Shown in pieces: positions 6,386-11,647 of a stretch of 11,647 bases of DNA. Both the position numbers and the translations under genes were made by a program. The stretch's first letter is position 1; every line of letters begins with the position of its first letter. The stretch comes from Chloroflexota bacterium. GTDB lineage: Bacteria > Chloroflexota > Dehalococcoidia > UBA2979. The notes beneath the pieces were generated by a model that made no database searches, was not told where the DNA came from, and was given only the letters and a program-made list of their open reading frames with translations. Where the stretch lies: assembly GCA_947446155.1 (NCBI GenBank), contig CANFFZ010000061.1, positions 1 to 11,647 of the forward strand, given 5' to 3'.

Positions 6386-7555
6386 GTGACGTTCGTCATC
6401 ACGGACCCCTGTATCGACACTCAAGATCAGTCGTGCGTCTCTGTCTGCCCGGTGGACTGCATCCACTTCGAGGAAGGCAAAGACGCCATCCTCTACATCA
6501 ACCCCGCGGAATGCATCGACTGCGGCGCTTGCCAGCCGGCCTGCCCCGTCAGCGCGATCTTCCCTGAGGCTGACGTGCCCGCCGACCAGGCGCGCTTCAT
6601 CGAAATCAACTCGCTGTGGTTCGACGACCCGGACGCCGCCCGCACGCGTCTCGGCGGTGGCACGCCCGCTCCGGCGGCAGCGGCGACCGGCGCGGCCGCT
6701 ACGCCAGCCGAGGCTGCACCGGTGGCGTCCTCGGATGCCGCGCCTGCCGCTGAGGCTGCACCGGCCGCTGCGCCGGCTGCCGCTGCCGCTGTCCCGAAGG
6801 CCGTCGCTGTTGCTCCCCGCCTCGCGGTCGCGCAGGTCGAGGCTGGCGGCGGACATGCGCCCGACGTATCGACGTACCGCTTGCCGCCGGTGCTTGGCGT
6901 GGTGTCGCTGGCGCTGTTCGCCCTCGCCTTCTGCGCGATGGTGATGGTGCCGGGGCCCGGGATGCTCAAGTTCGGTGACGTCCACGTCGGCGCGACGATC
7001 GCGCTGCTGGCACCGGTGTGTGGATTGCTGCTGCTGATCTTCGTGGCCTCGCAGTGGAGCATGTTCTCGCTGTTCGCTGCGAAGGGTGGCCGTCGCGAGT
7101 CGAAGTGGCGCCGGACGAGCGTCGAGTGGCGCCGCAACGAGGAGTCACGTCGCTACAACCTCGTGCAGGTGGTGGAGCAGATCGCGGCTGAGCGGTTCGC
7201 CTACCCGGACGCGAAGAACCCGGACCTGCGGACCTTCGTGAACCTCCCGGAGCCGACGCTCGGTATCGAGCCGCGTGGCACGGGCGAGAAGTTGTTCCCC
7301 GACATCGTCGCGGTGGCCGTCCCGGGGAATTACCCGGTCGCCCTCGCGCAGGTGGAGTCGCGCGAGACCGTGACGCGCGAGCAGGCGATGCACGTGTGGG
7401 CGCCGCTGGAGAACCAGCAGACGACGCTGTACTTGTACGTCCCGGCCGGTTCGCTGGGCCGCGCGAAGGACTACGCGAAGGCCGCTGGCATCAAGAAGGC
7501 GAAGTTCCGCACTTGGCGCTGGACGCCGAACGGGATGGTCGTCAAGGAGGCGTAA
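6386..7555 (+). CDS. FdxA-type 7Fe ferredoxin fused to a membrane-anchored C-terminal domain
   Basis: A 389-residue fusion. Residues 1-90 are a complete FdxA-like seven-iron ferredoxin, which transfers electrons through [3Fe-4S] and [4Fe-4S] clusters. The cysteines are C9, C17, C21, C25, C43, C46, C49 and C53, in DPC, SCVSVCPVDC and CIDCGACQPACP. FdxA normally ends near residue 105. Here an Ala/Pro-rich linker follows (about 93-145), then two membrane helices (about 167-189 and 201-224), a basic stretch, and a C-terminal domain (about 250-389). The latter has FPDIVAV (304-310), LAQVESRETVT (320-330), HVWAPL (336-341) and TLYLYVPAG (347-355). The pattern of PD, then strand with E324, then aromatic-VP resembles PD-(D/E)XK nuclease-like folds, but E324 is followed by Ser, not x-Lys, so activity is doubtful. 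The GTG start has GGAAGG nine bases upstream. A terminator follows. The ferredoxin part is certain; the C-terminal role is inferred. Confidence 0.9.
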   Translation: MTFVITDPCIDTQDQSCVSVCPVDCIHFEEGKDAILYINPAECIDCGACQPACPVSAIFPEADVPADQARFIEINSLWFDDPDAARTRLGGGTPAPAAAATGAAATPAEAAPVASSDAAPAAEAAPAAAPAAAAAVPKAVAVAPRLAVAQVEAGGGHAPDVSTYRLPPVLGVVSLALFALAFCAMVMVPGPGMLKFGDVHVGATIALLAPVCGLLLLIFVASQWSMFSLFAAKGGRRESKWRRTSVEWRRNEESRRYNLVQVVEQIAAERFAYPDAKNPDLRTFVNLPEPTLGIEPRGTGEKLFPDIVAVAVPGNYPVALAQVESRETVTREQAMHVWAPLENQQTTLYLYVPAGSLGRAKDYAKAAGIKKAKFRTWRWTPNGMVVKEA

Positions 7556-7578
7556 GCCCTCGACTCGAGTCCAACTGA

Positions 7579-7605
7579 CGAGGCCCGGCCACCCGCCGGG
7601 CCTCG
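7579..7605 (+). terminator. Intrinsic terminator after the ferredoxin fusion gene
   Basis: An 11-bp perfect stem (7579-7589 with 7595-7605) encloses a five-base loop and is followed by TTGTGTGTG. It lies 23 bases after the TAA. It is a clear rho-independent terminator for the plus strand and separates the gene from the convergent permease gene. Confidence 0.85.
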
Positions 7606-7675
7606 TTGTGTGTGCAGGATTCGAGGAGGAGTCGGCGGCGCGCTAGGTGTCTGGTCCACCGATCCACTTGAAGTA

Positions 7676-8566
7676 CTAGCCGAGGTCCGGCAGTGACGCA
7701 TCTGCGCCGAAGAGGAATTTTACTCCGAGCACGAGGCTGAACACGGCTGCGACCAGGCCAGCGGCCGCATAGAGCCACTGCCGACGCTGGCTGGAGATGA
7801 AACCGGTCGTCGTCGCAACCGTCACGATTGAGTTCGAGATCAGCAGGCCAACGACGAACGCGATGAGCACCACGATCGCGCTCGCTCGGTTGGTGGCACC
7901 AACGACCGACGCGATCACGAGGGCTTGCGTCCCCGTCTCCGCGCCAACGCCGTGGATCAGGCCGACTCCGAATGCCGTCCGCGCTCCGTACTGCCCTTCG
8001 TGTGGATGATTGTGATGTAGCCGCTTGAAGACTCTGGCCATCAGCAGCCTATAGCCGCGTCGGACGACGGCGAACACCAGCATCCACCGGCTTCGGAGGT
8101 GGAGCTCCCCACCGCGGGCGTACTGGTAGAGCGAGAAGAAGAGGTAGATAGCCAGGGCGATGAGGGTGACCCCGACCACCCGGCTCATCACCGGATCGAT
8201 CCAGTCTGGGAGGAACTCGGAAGCCAGAATAGCCAAGAGCCCCAGCACCGTGACGACTGCAGCGTGGCCGAGTGCGTAGAGGCTTCCCAGCAGGAACGGC
8301 TGGCGCTGTTCATCGAAGTAGCGGCGCACTGGGCCGCCTGCGGCGTCTCGATCGACCTGGGCGGTCGAGTGCTGGTCCGAGGTGTGCTGCGACCCTCGGC
8401 GCGCGACGCCGCCGGAGGTGGTGCTGGTGATGTCCGTGATCGCCGCGATGTGGTCCCAGTCGATGCCGTGACGAATGCCGATGGCCAGCGCACTACCGAC
8501 CATCACCCCGGTCCCGCCGAGGGCCCCGGTCAGCAGTGCGTCGAGGGATGGGGCGTCGATTATCAC
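7676..8566 (-). CDS. NiCoT-family nickel/cobalt permease
   Basis: Integral membrane importer of Ni2+ or Co2+ (NiCoT/HoxN/RcnA superfamily), 296 residues. The family signature HX4DH is present in transmembrane helix II: H33-GIDW-D38-H39, within RHGIDWDHIAAITD. Further signatures are ALGHAAVV (98-105) and GLIHGVGAETGTQAL (202-216). Hydrophobic helices lie near 12-31, 92-117, 128-148, 197-222, 228-252 and 263-287. A polar loop (46-90) and a His-rich cytosolic loop HHNHPHEG (184-191) could bind metal. The GTG at 8566 is chosen because AAGGA lies seven bases upstream; a TTG at 8620 extends the frame but lacks support. The GTG overlaps the TGA of the DinB remnant frame (GTGA). No nickel enzyme is visible in the window, so the client is unknown. 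Confidence 0.85.
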   Translation of the reverse strand: MIIDAPSLDALLTGALGGTGVMVGSALAIGIRHGIDWDHIAAITDITSTTSGGVARRGSQHTSDQHSTAQVDRDAAGGPVRRYFDEQRQPFLLGSLYALGHAAVVTVLGLLAILASEFLPDWIDPVMSRVVGVTLIALAIYLFFSLYQYARGGELHLRSRWMLVFAVVRRGYRLLMARVFKRLHHNHPHEGQYGARTAFGVGLIHGVGAETGTQALVIASVVGATNRASAIVVLIAFVVGLLISNSIVTVATTTGFISSQRRQWLYAAAGLVAAVFSLVLGVKFLFGADASLPDLG

Positions 8567-9015
8567 GGTGAGTTCCTTATTGCGACGATCCGCAGAAAGG
8601 TATGATAAGTCTTGGTGCAATGTCGGCAGGCTGGTCGGGGCAGTGGAGCGCTAGTGGCATCGAGGCCGAGTGGTGAGGCCGAGGCGATCGCGTCGAGCAG
8701 ACGCCGATGCGAGGTCGCGAGTTCCCAGCGCACCTGGGAAAGCGAAAGGTCGCGGCGGAGGTCGTAGGCGAGGCCGCTTTACTCGTGGTCGCGGCCCGGC
8801 ATGTGCCATGAGGTCTGGTGGCCGGCGGAGATCCGCTCGACCTCACTGGCCCGCAGGTCGTCCCAGAGCGCGAGGTGGGCGAGGTGGTCTTTCACGGACC
8901 AGCCGTCGAGGGACGGTTCGACCAGCTGCGCCTCGCTCAGCCCCGCGATGGCTGCCAGCAGCGCTGCGCGCATCTGGTGGAAATGGGCGAGCAGGGCGTC
9001 GCGGTCTTCAGGCAT
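8563..9015 (-). pseudogene. DinB-family protein, stop-interrupted and C-terminally degraded
   Basis: DinB proteins are four-helix-bundle, metal-binding proteins; many are thiol-dependent transferases, and some are DNA-damage induced. The frame starts at ATG 9015, one base after the stop of the alkylation-repair gene. Residues 1-78 carry the family's first half (SLDGWSVKDHLAHLALWDDL near 35-54, with H44 and H47). TAA at 8779-8781 then stops it. The same frame continues with recognisable family sequence (LAYDLRRDLSLSQVRWELATS and HRRLLDAIASAS) to about 8670. Then comes unfamiliar sequence to a TGA at 8563 that overlaps the permease start. The final helix with its metal-binding His is missing, so the gene is broken twice. 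The 78-residue product alone (8779-9015) would be only half a domain. Confidence 0.7.
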
Positions 9016-9016
9016 C

Positions 9017-9736
9017 TCACTCGTCCTCGTCAGGTGCGTGTTTGAGGGCCTCGCGGCGTGAGAGCGGGCTGAGGCGAGTGCCGAGGCGGTCGACGTACGC
9101 GACGACCCACGGCATGTCGTGCTTCGCGTACTCGCGGAGCGCCCAGCCGATCGCTTTGCGGATGAAGAAGTCCTTGTCGGAGAGGTTCGTCTCGATCGCG
9201 CCGCGGAGGAGGTCGAGGTCGGTGTCACCTCGATGCCCCAACTGGCAGATGATCGAGACGCGGCGCTTCTAGAGCACCGGGTCGCTGATCCAGCCTCGGA
9301 GGATGGGGGTCACCTCGGCACGGTGGCGTTTGAGGATGTCGCCGATGCGGTGCGCGGACTCGTCCACGACGTCCCACCACGCGCCGGTGACCACCATCTC
9401 CTCGAAGAGCGGCAGCGAGGCGGGCGCGTGCCGGTGTGGTGTGCGCCCCGCGAGGTTGAGCGAGGCGTACCACTCCTCGCGGTAGGTGGCCTCGCGGAAC
9501 AGTGCGAGTGCGGTGTCTCGCCACGCCTCGATGCTCACGGGCGGGTGCTGCTTCGCGAGCGCGCCCATCTCGAGCTTCAGGATCGGCGCGGGGACACCGA
9601 GGTACGGCATCGTTGACTTCATGTAGGCCTGCATCTTCGGAGCACGCTCGGCGTTGGCGACGCCCACGAAGGCTGTGCGCACCGCCTCGATCAGTGCGTA
9701 GTCGGCGTGCCGGAGCGCGGACGGGCGCGGGGTCAC
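9017..9736 (-). pseudogene. AlkD-like DNA alkylation repair protein, interrupted by in-frame TAG
   Basis: DNA alkylation repair family (AlkD-like HEAT-repeat fold), whose characterised members excise alkylated bases. One frame runs from GTG 9736 to TGA 9017-9019, 239 codons, matching AlkD length (about 237). A single TAG at 9269-9271 (codon 156) interrupts it. Before it: MQAYMKSTMPYLGVPAP, EEWYASLNLAG and WWDVVDESAHRIGDIL. After it: KRRVSIICQLGHRGDTDLDLL, DKDFFIRKAIGWALREYAK (about 187-205) and LSPLSRREALKH (222-233), all typical. Relatives have Trp in the motif SDxxLW(L/K)RR at the position of the stop, so TGG to TAG is the simple explanation. The GTG overlaps the TGA of the DUF488 gene (GTGA), indicating translational coupling. 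It is a recent pseudogene, a sequencing error or read-through. Intact pieces: 9269-9736 and 9017-9241. Confidence 0.85.
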
Positions 9737-10074
9737 GCCAGGTCAGCCGCCGCTGCGCGGATTGCGTCGGCGAGCACATCGAGGACGCGTGCCTCGTCTT
9801 CGTCAGCGGCAAGGAGGGTGACGCCGTTCGCCATCGCCATGCGTGCCGCCCACTGCACGAGGTGGGCGCGGGACGCGAGCGCCTCGCGGTACTGCGTCGC
9901 GATCTCGCTGGTGCTGCCCGCGCTCAGCGACTCGGGCGTGGGGCCGAGGGCGGGCTCCCACTGGTCCACGTTGCCCCGGGCGCCTCGAGGCCAGCGGTGG
10001 GAGACGAGCACGCGGGTGTAGGGCACGTCCGGCGGCGCGCCCACGGAGCCGATGGCGATACGCGGTTCGGCCAT
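9733..10074 (-). CDS. DUF488 family protein
   Basis: DUF488 (YeaO-like) small cytosolic protein, 113 residues, function not established. The family signature DRxWPRG appears as VSHRWPRG (24-31). It is followed by a W in VDQWEPALGPTPESL (36-50), a QYREAL segment (61-66) corresponding to RYRxEL, and GVTLLAADED (84-93) corresponding to the family's VTLLYAAKD strand. The length is typical (110-130). The ATG at 10074 lies two bases after the TAG of the tandem-DinB gene and has no independent ribosome binding site, so it is probably translated by coupling. Its own stop overlaps the start of the alkylation-repair gene. The usual Asp before Arg is Ser-His here, so it is a divergent member. Confidence 0.75.
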   Translation of the reverse strand: MAEPRIAIGSVGAPPDVPYTRVLVSHRWPRGARGNVDQWEPALGPTPESLSAGSTSEIATQYREALASRAHLVQWAARMAMANGVTLLAADEDEARVLDVLADAIRAAAADLA

Positions 10075-10076
10075 CG

Positions 10077-11081
10077 CTACGCCCGCGCGCTGCGGGCGAG
10101 GGGGCCCGGAAGGCTGAGGCTCGGCATACCCGCGAGCGAGCCGAGGGCCTGCAGTTCACCTGCGTGGTAGAAGACGTGCACCGCCGACCGCGCCAGTTGT
10201 GCGCCGATCGGGTGCTCGTTGCCGCGATACATCAGCGTGCCCGCGAGGTCGGCCGGGGTGAGCGATTCGAGGTAGGGCGTGACCGCCTCGATGGTGCGGT
10301 CCAGCGACTCGCGCGCGTCATCCCAGTCGGGGACGCTTCGAGGCGCGCCGGGGCTGACGTTGGCGGCCTCCAGCCACGGGTCACGCGTGCGGCCTCGCGT
10401 CCCCAGGTTCCAGAGCAGGTCCTCGCGGTTCGCGACGTGCGCCACGATGAACGACCCGGCGTTCAGCCGTGCGAACGCGCCCACCTGCGCGGGCACGGGC
10501 AGCGCGTCCGCTACTCGGCGTACCTCGTCCAGCCCGTCGAGCAGCAGCGACACGAGCGACGTCGAAGACGCGTCGGCGGCATCGATGTGCTGGCAGCGCG
10601 TTAGCGGGCCGGGCAGCGAGAGGTCGGGCATCCCGACGAGCGAGCCCGCGACGGTGAGGTCGGCGGCGTGGAGGTACAGGTGCGCGATGCTGCGGCGCAC
10701 GAGGTAGCCCTTCGTGAGGCCCTGGTTCGCGTACGGAGAACCATCGAGGAGGGCGAGTTCGCGCAGCGCGTCGTCGTCGTCGAGAACGGTGGTGTACTCA
10801 CGCATCCGCTTGATCGCCTCGCGGAAGGTATCGATGCCCTCGTGGTAGGCGGTGTCGTCTGGCTGCGTCCGGCGGGCGAGGCTGGGCTGGCCGGCGATCG
10901 GTCCGCTGATCCAGAGATCTTGTGTGCCCGCGACGTGCACCATCACCCCGCCGGGCGCGCTCAGCGGGCCGATGTGGCCCTCGCGGCCGGGTGCGGGGAT
11001 CGCCTCCGCAGTCGCCAGGAAGGCATCCTCGGCGTCGAGGAGGAGGCGGACGGGCAGGGGCAACGTGGGCGCGTCGCACAT
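10077..11081 (-). CDS. Protein with two tandem DinB/mycothiol-maleylpyruvate-isomerase-like domains
   Basis: A 334-residue protein made of two copies of the DinB four-helix bundle. Repeat one spans about 8-165 and repeat two about 175-332. Each has the expected His triad: H49 (VMVHVAG) with H134 and H138 (AHLYLHAADL); H215 (VAHVAN) with H302 and H306 (VHVFYHAGEL). Each ends with nearly the same motif, GSLVGMPDLSLPGPL (146-160) and GSLAGMPSLSLPGPL (314-328), showing an internal duplication. Single-domain relatives (about 160-240 residues) include thiol-dependent isomerases and transferases; the substrate here is unknown. The ATG at 11081 is preferred: TAGACT lies seven bases upstream with no Shine-Dalgarno motif, suggesting a leaderless internal promoter. 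It is followed two bases later by DUF488 and preceded 55 bp upstream by the small SOS-type gene, on the same strand. Confidence 0.85.
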   Translation of the reverse strand: MCDAPTLPLPVRLLLDAEDAFLATAEAIPAPGREGHIGPLSAPGGVMVHVAGTQDLWISGPIAGQPSLARRTQPDDTAYHEGIDTFREAIKRMREYTTVLDDDDALRELALLDGSPYANQGLTKGYLVRRSIAHLYLHAADLTVAGSLVGMPDLSLPGPLTRCQHIDAADASSTSLVSLLLDGLDEVRRVADALPVPAQVGAFARLNAGSFIVAHVANREDLLWNLGTRGRTRDPWLEAANVSPGAPRSVPDWDDARESLDRTIEAVTPYLESLTPADLAGTLMYRGNEHPIGAQLARSAVHVFYHAGELQALGSLAGMPSLSLPGPLARSARA

Positions 11082-11088
11082 GGCTTTG

Positions 11089-11094
11089 AGTCTA
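11089..11094 (-). promoter_or_regulatory. Putative internal -10 for a leaderless tandem-DinB mRNA
   Basis: TAGACT on the minus strand ends seven bases before the ATG at 11081 and fits TANNNT. No ribosome binding site lies between. The upstream -35 region (TCCAAC at 17 bp) is weak. Confidence 0.35.
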
Positions 11095-11136
11095 GCGGGC
11101 AGCCTCGGACGGTTGGAGCACACCCCAGTGGGCTCG

Positions 11137-11319
11137 CTAAGCGGCGCGGCGGCGGAAGGTGCCACCCCGGGTGACGATGGCGGGCGGGGCGAGGTGCGGG
11201 AACTGAGCCGGCGACAGCACGATGTCGCGAGCGCCGACCGTAGCGCCCTCGATGTACTGGCGGAGCAAGGTGACGGCAGCAGCGCCGAGGATGATGCCGA
11301 GGACGGTGGCGAAGAGCAT
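11137..11319 (-). CDS. Small single-helix membrane protein under a LexA-type promoter
   Basis: Unrecognised 60-residue protein. Residues 2-19 (LFATVLGIILGAAAVTLL) form one membrane helix. R20 and a C-terminal basic cluster (RGGTFRRRAA) suggest a cytosolic C-terminus and outside N-terminus. The middle (LSPAQFPHLAPPAIV) is Pro-rich. The ATG at 11319 follows AGGGGG by seven bases; a longer frame to 11394 would start inside the promoter and is rejected. The promoter (11365-11394) is near consensus and carries two GAAC-N4-GTTC sites, as at SOS genes. Several known SOS-induced proteins are small one-helix inhibitors of division (for example SidA, YneA), which makes that role a reasonable but unproven guess. 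It lies upstream of the tandem-DinB gene with no clear terminator between, and downstream of serS. It ends TAG. Confidence 0.75.
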   Translation of the reverse strand: MLFATVLGIILGAAAVTLLRQYIEGATVGARDIVLSPAQFPHLAPPAIVTRGGTFRRRAA

Positions 11320-11337
11320 TCGGGTACCCCCTGAACG

Positions 11338-11349
11338 GAACGCTTGTTC
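11338..11349. promoter_or_regulatory. LexA-type operator 2 (GAAC-N4-GTTC)
   Basis: GAAC-GCTT-GTTC lies downstream of the -10, covering the early transcribed region. It is embedded in a larger palindrome with seven-bp arms (CGGAACG at 11336-11342 and CGTTCCG at 11349-11355). Its centre is 33 bp, about three helical turns, from that of operator 1. Confidence 0.6.
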
Positions 11350-11364
11350 GTTCCGAACACTGGG

Positions 11365-11394
11365 AGAATAGAACGAGCGTTCTGCAGTTGTCAA
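11365..11394 (-). promoter_or_regulatory. Sigma-70-type promoter of the small membrane protein gene
   Basis: TTGACA (11389-11394, perfect -35), an 18-bp spacer, and TATTCT (11365-11370). This is the best promoter in the window. The start site would be near 11358, giving a leader of about 40 bases with AGGGGG before the ATG. Operator 1 occupies the spacer and operator 2 the leader, so repression would be by direct occlusion. Confidence 0.8.
11371..11382. promoter_or_regulatory. LexA-type operator 1 (GAAC-N4-GTTC)
   Basis: GAAC-GAGC-GTTC, a near-perfect palindrome (GAACG-AG-CGTTC), lies directly between the -10 and -35. It fits the GAAC-N4-GTTC core of SOS boxes bound by LexA in Bacillus and Actinobacteria. 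A TetR-type repressor cannot be excluded. Confidence 0.65.
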
Positions 11395-11453
11395 TGGGCC
11401 AGGAACGGGGCAGGTGAATCTGTGGCGTGTTTCACAGCCCTCGGACGGCCCGC

Positions 11454-11647
11454 TTACTTCGGGGGTTGGAGCGCGGTCTGGCCGCCGAGGTAGGGGCGGA
11501 GCGGGGCGGGGAGTTCGACGGTGCCGTCTTCGAGGGCGTGGGTTTCGAGGAGGGCGGCGAGGGTGCGGGGGAGCGCGACGCCGGAGCCGTTGAGGGTGTG
11601 CAGGTGGCGGACGCGGCCGTCCGCACCTCGGTAGCGGAGGTTGGCGC
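11454..11647 (-). CDS. serS: Seryl-tRNA synthetase (C-terminal part)
   Basis: The last 64 codons of a class II seryl-tRNA synthetase, which charges tRNA-Ser; two of its substrates are encoded in this window. The gene enters from the right edge. The sequence shows the motif 3 region, [20 protein letters not shown], followed by [16 protein letters not shown] and a short end (QTALQPPK) before TAA at 11454-11456. HTLNGSG-(x)-RT and P-LRPY-GG are hallmarks of SerRS, and the Arg of motif 3 is present. Only the C-terminal edge of the catalytic domain is seen; the tRNA-binding coiled coil lies outside. The next gene on the same strand starts 135 bp downstream behind its own promoter. Confidence 0.95.
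   Translation of the reverse strand, partial: ANLRYRGADGRVRHLHTLNGSGVALPRTLAALLETHALEDGTVELPAPLRPYLGGQTALQPPK

Noticed and set aside
6657..6835. Ala/Pro-coding repeat region as a DNA repeat element
   Set aside because: The repetition follows from GCN/CCN codons of a flexible linker; no regular unit or array is present.
6173..6985. Minus-strand frame of 270 codons across the start of the ferredoxin gene
   Set aside because: Shadow frame; it overlaps the eight-cysteine ferredoxin and is repetitive in Arg, Gly and Ser.
1468..7678. Genome-wide reassignment of TAG to an amino acid
   Set aside because: sucC, the phosphoesterase, the permease and others end at TAG exactly where their families end, so TAG terminates normally.
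8567..8620. N-terminal extension of the permease from a TTG
   Set aside because: No ribosome binding site before the TTG, whereas the GTG at 8566 has AAGGA at seven bases; the extra residues are polar and not family-like.
11336..11355. TetR-type operator reading of the larger palindrome
   Set aside because: Not excluded, but the GAACG/CGTTC half-sites are spaced six bases apart here and two bases apart at 11371-11382, whereas the GAAC-N4-GTTC reading gives the same spacing at both sites.
10077..11360. Longer version of the tandem-DinB gene starting far upstream
   Set aside because: The extra 93 codons overlap the small membrane protein gene and its promoter and read as low-complexity Ser/Pro sequence; homology begins near the ATG at 11081.
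1..11647. CRISPR array, insertion sequence, prophage genes or integrase
   Set aside because: No regularly spaced direct repeats, transposase or integrase motifs, or terminal inverted repeats were seen on either strand, including next to the two tRNA genes.

Overview
The window is G+C-rich DNA (about two-thirds G+C by eye), densely coded, from a bacterium with good GGAGG-type ribosome binding sites, many GTG starts and -10 boxes of the TANNNT type. The gene set and the GAAC-N4-GTTC (LexA-type) operators fit a high-GC Actinobacteriota or Chloroflexota lineage. The sequence alone does not settle which.

Layout. Positions 1-1470 are on the minus strand: the first 101 codons of miaB, a tRNA-Ser(GCT), a strong terminator and sucD. 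sucC follows to 2628, so sucCD (succinyl-CoA synthetase) is one transcription unit reading leftward. At 2855-3353 sit two small unrecognised genes head to head, with overlapping 5' ends around a palindromic ribosome binding site. Then come a YfcE/MJ0936-type metallophosphoesterase, tRNA-Ser(TGA) and a TfoX N-domain protein on the plus strand. Next on the minus strand are a three-helix membrane protein and a 49-residue CxxC protein. An HDOD signalling gene (5140-6006) is split by one in-frame TAG. It is followed by a 55-residue membrane protein and an unusual fusion of a seven-iron ferredoxin, an Ala/Pro linker, two membrane helices and a possible nuclease-fold domain, closed by a clear terminator. 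From 7676 to the end everything reads leftward: a NiCoT nickel/cobalt permease, a broken DinB gene, a DNA-alkylation-repair (AlkD-type) gene interrupted by TAG, a DUF488 protein, a protein with two tandem DinB domains, a 60-residue single-helix membrane protein, and the 3' end of serS.

The most interesting region is 8563-11394. The 60-residue membrane protein has a near-consensus promoter (TTGACA, 18 bp, TATTCT). One GAAC-N4-GTTC palindrome fills the spacer and a second lies just downstream of the -10. That is the geometry of a LexA-repressed SOS promoter. The genes downstream on the same strand (tandem DinB, DUF488, AlkD-type glycosylase, DinB) are nearly contiguous and touch on DNA-damage or thiol-transferase families. 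The cluster is therefore a candidate damage-inducible module headed by a small membrane peptide. It is partly decayed: the AlkD gene carries an amber at a position where relatives have Trp, and the DinB gene has an ochre and no recognisable C-terminus. With the HDOD gene, three otherwise well-conserved reading frames here have a single internal stop. They are either recent pseudogenes, assembly or sequencing errors, or read-through cases. Genuine TAG terminators are common in the window, so a general recoding of TAG is excluded.
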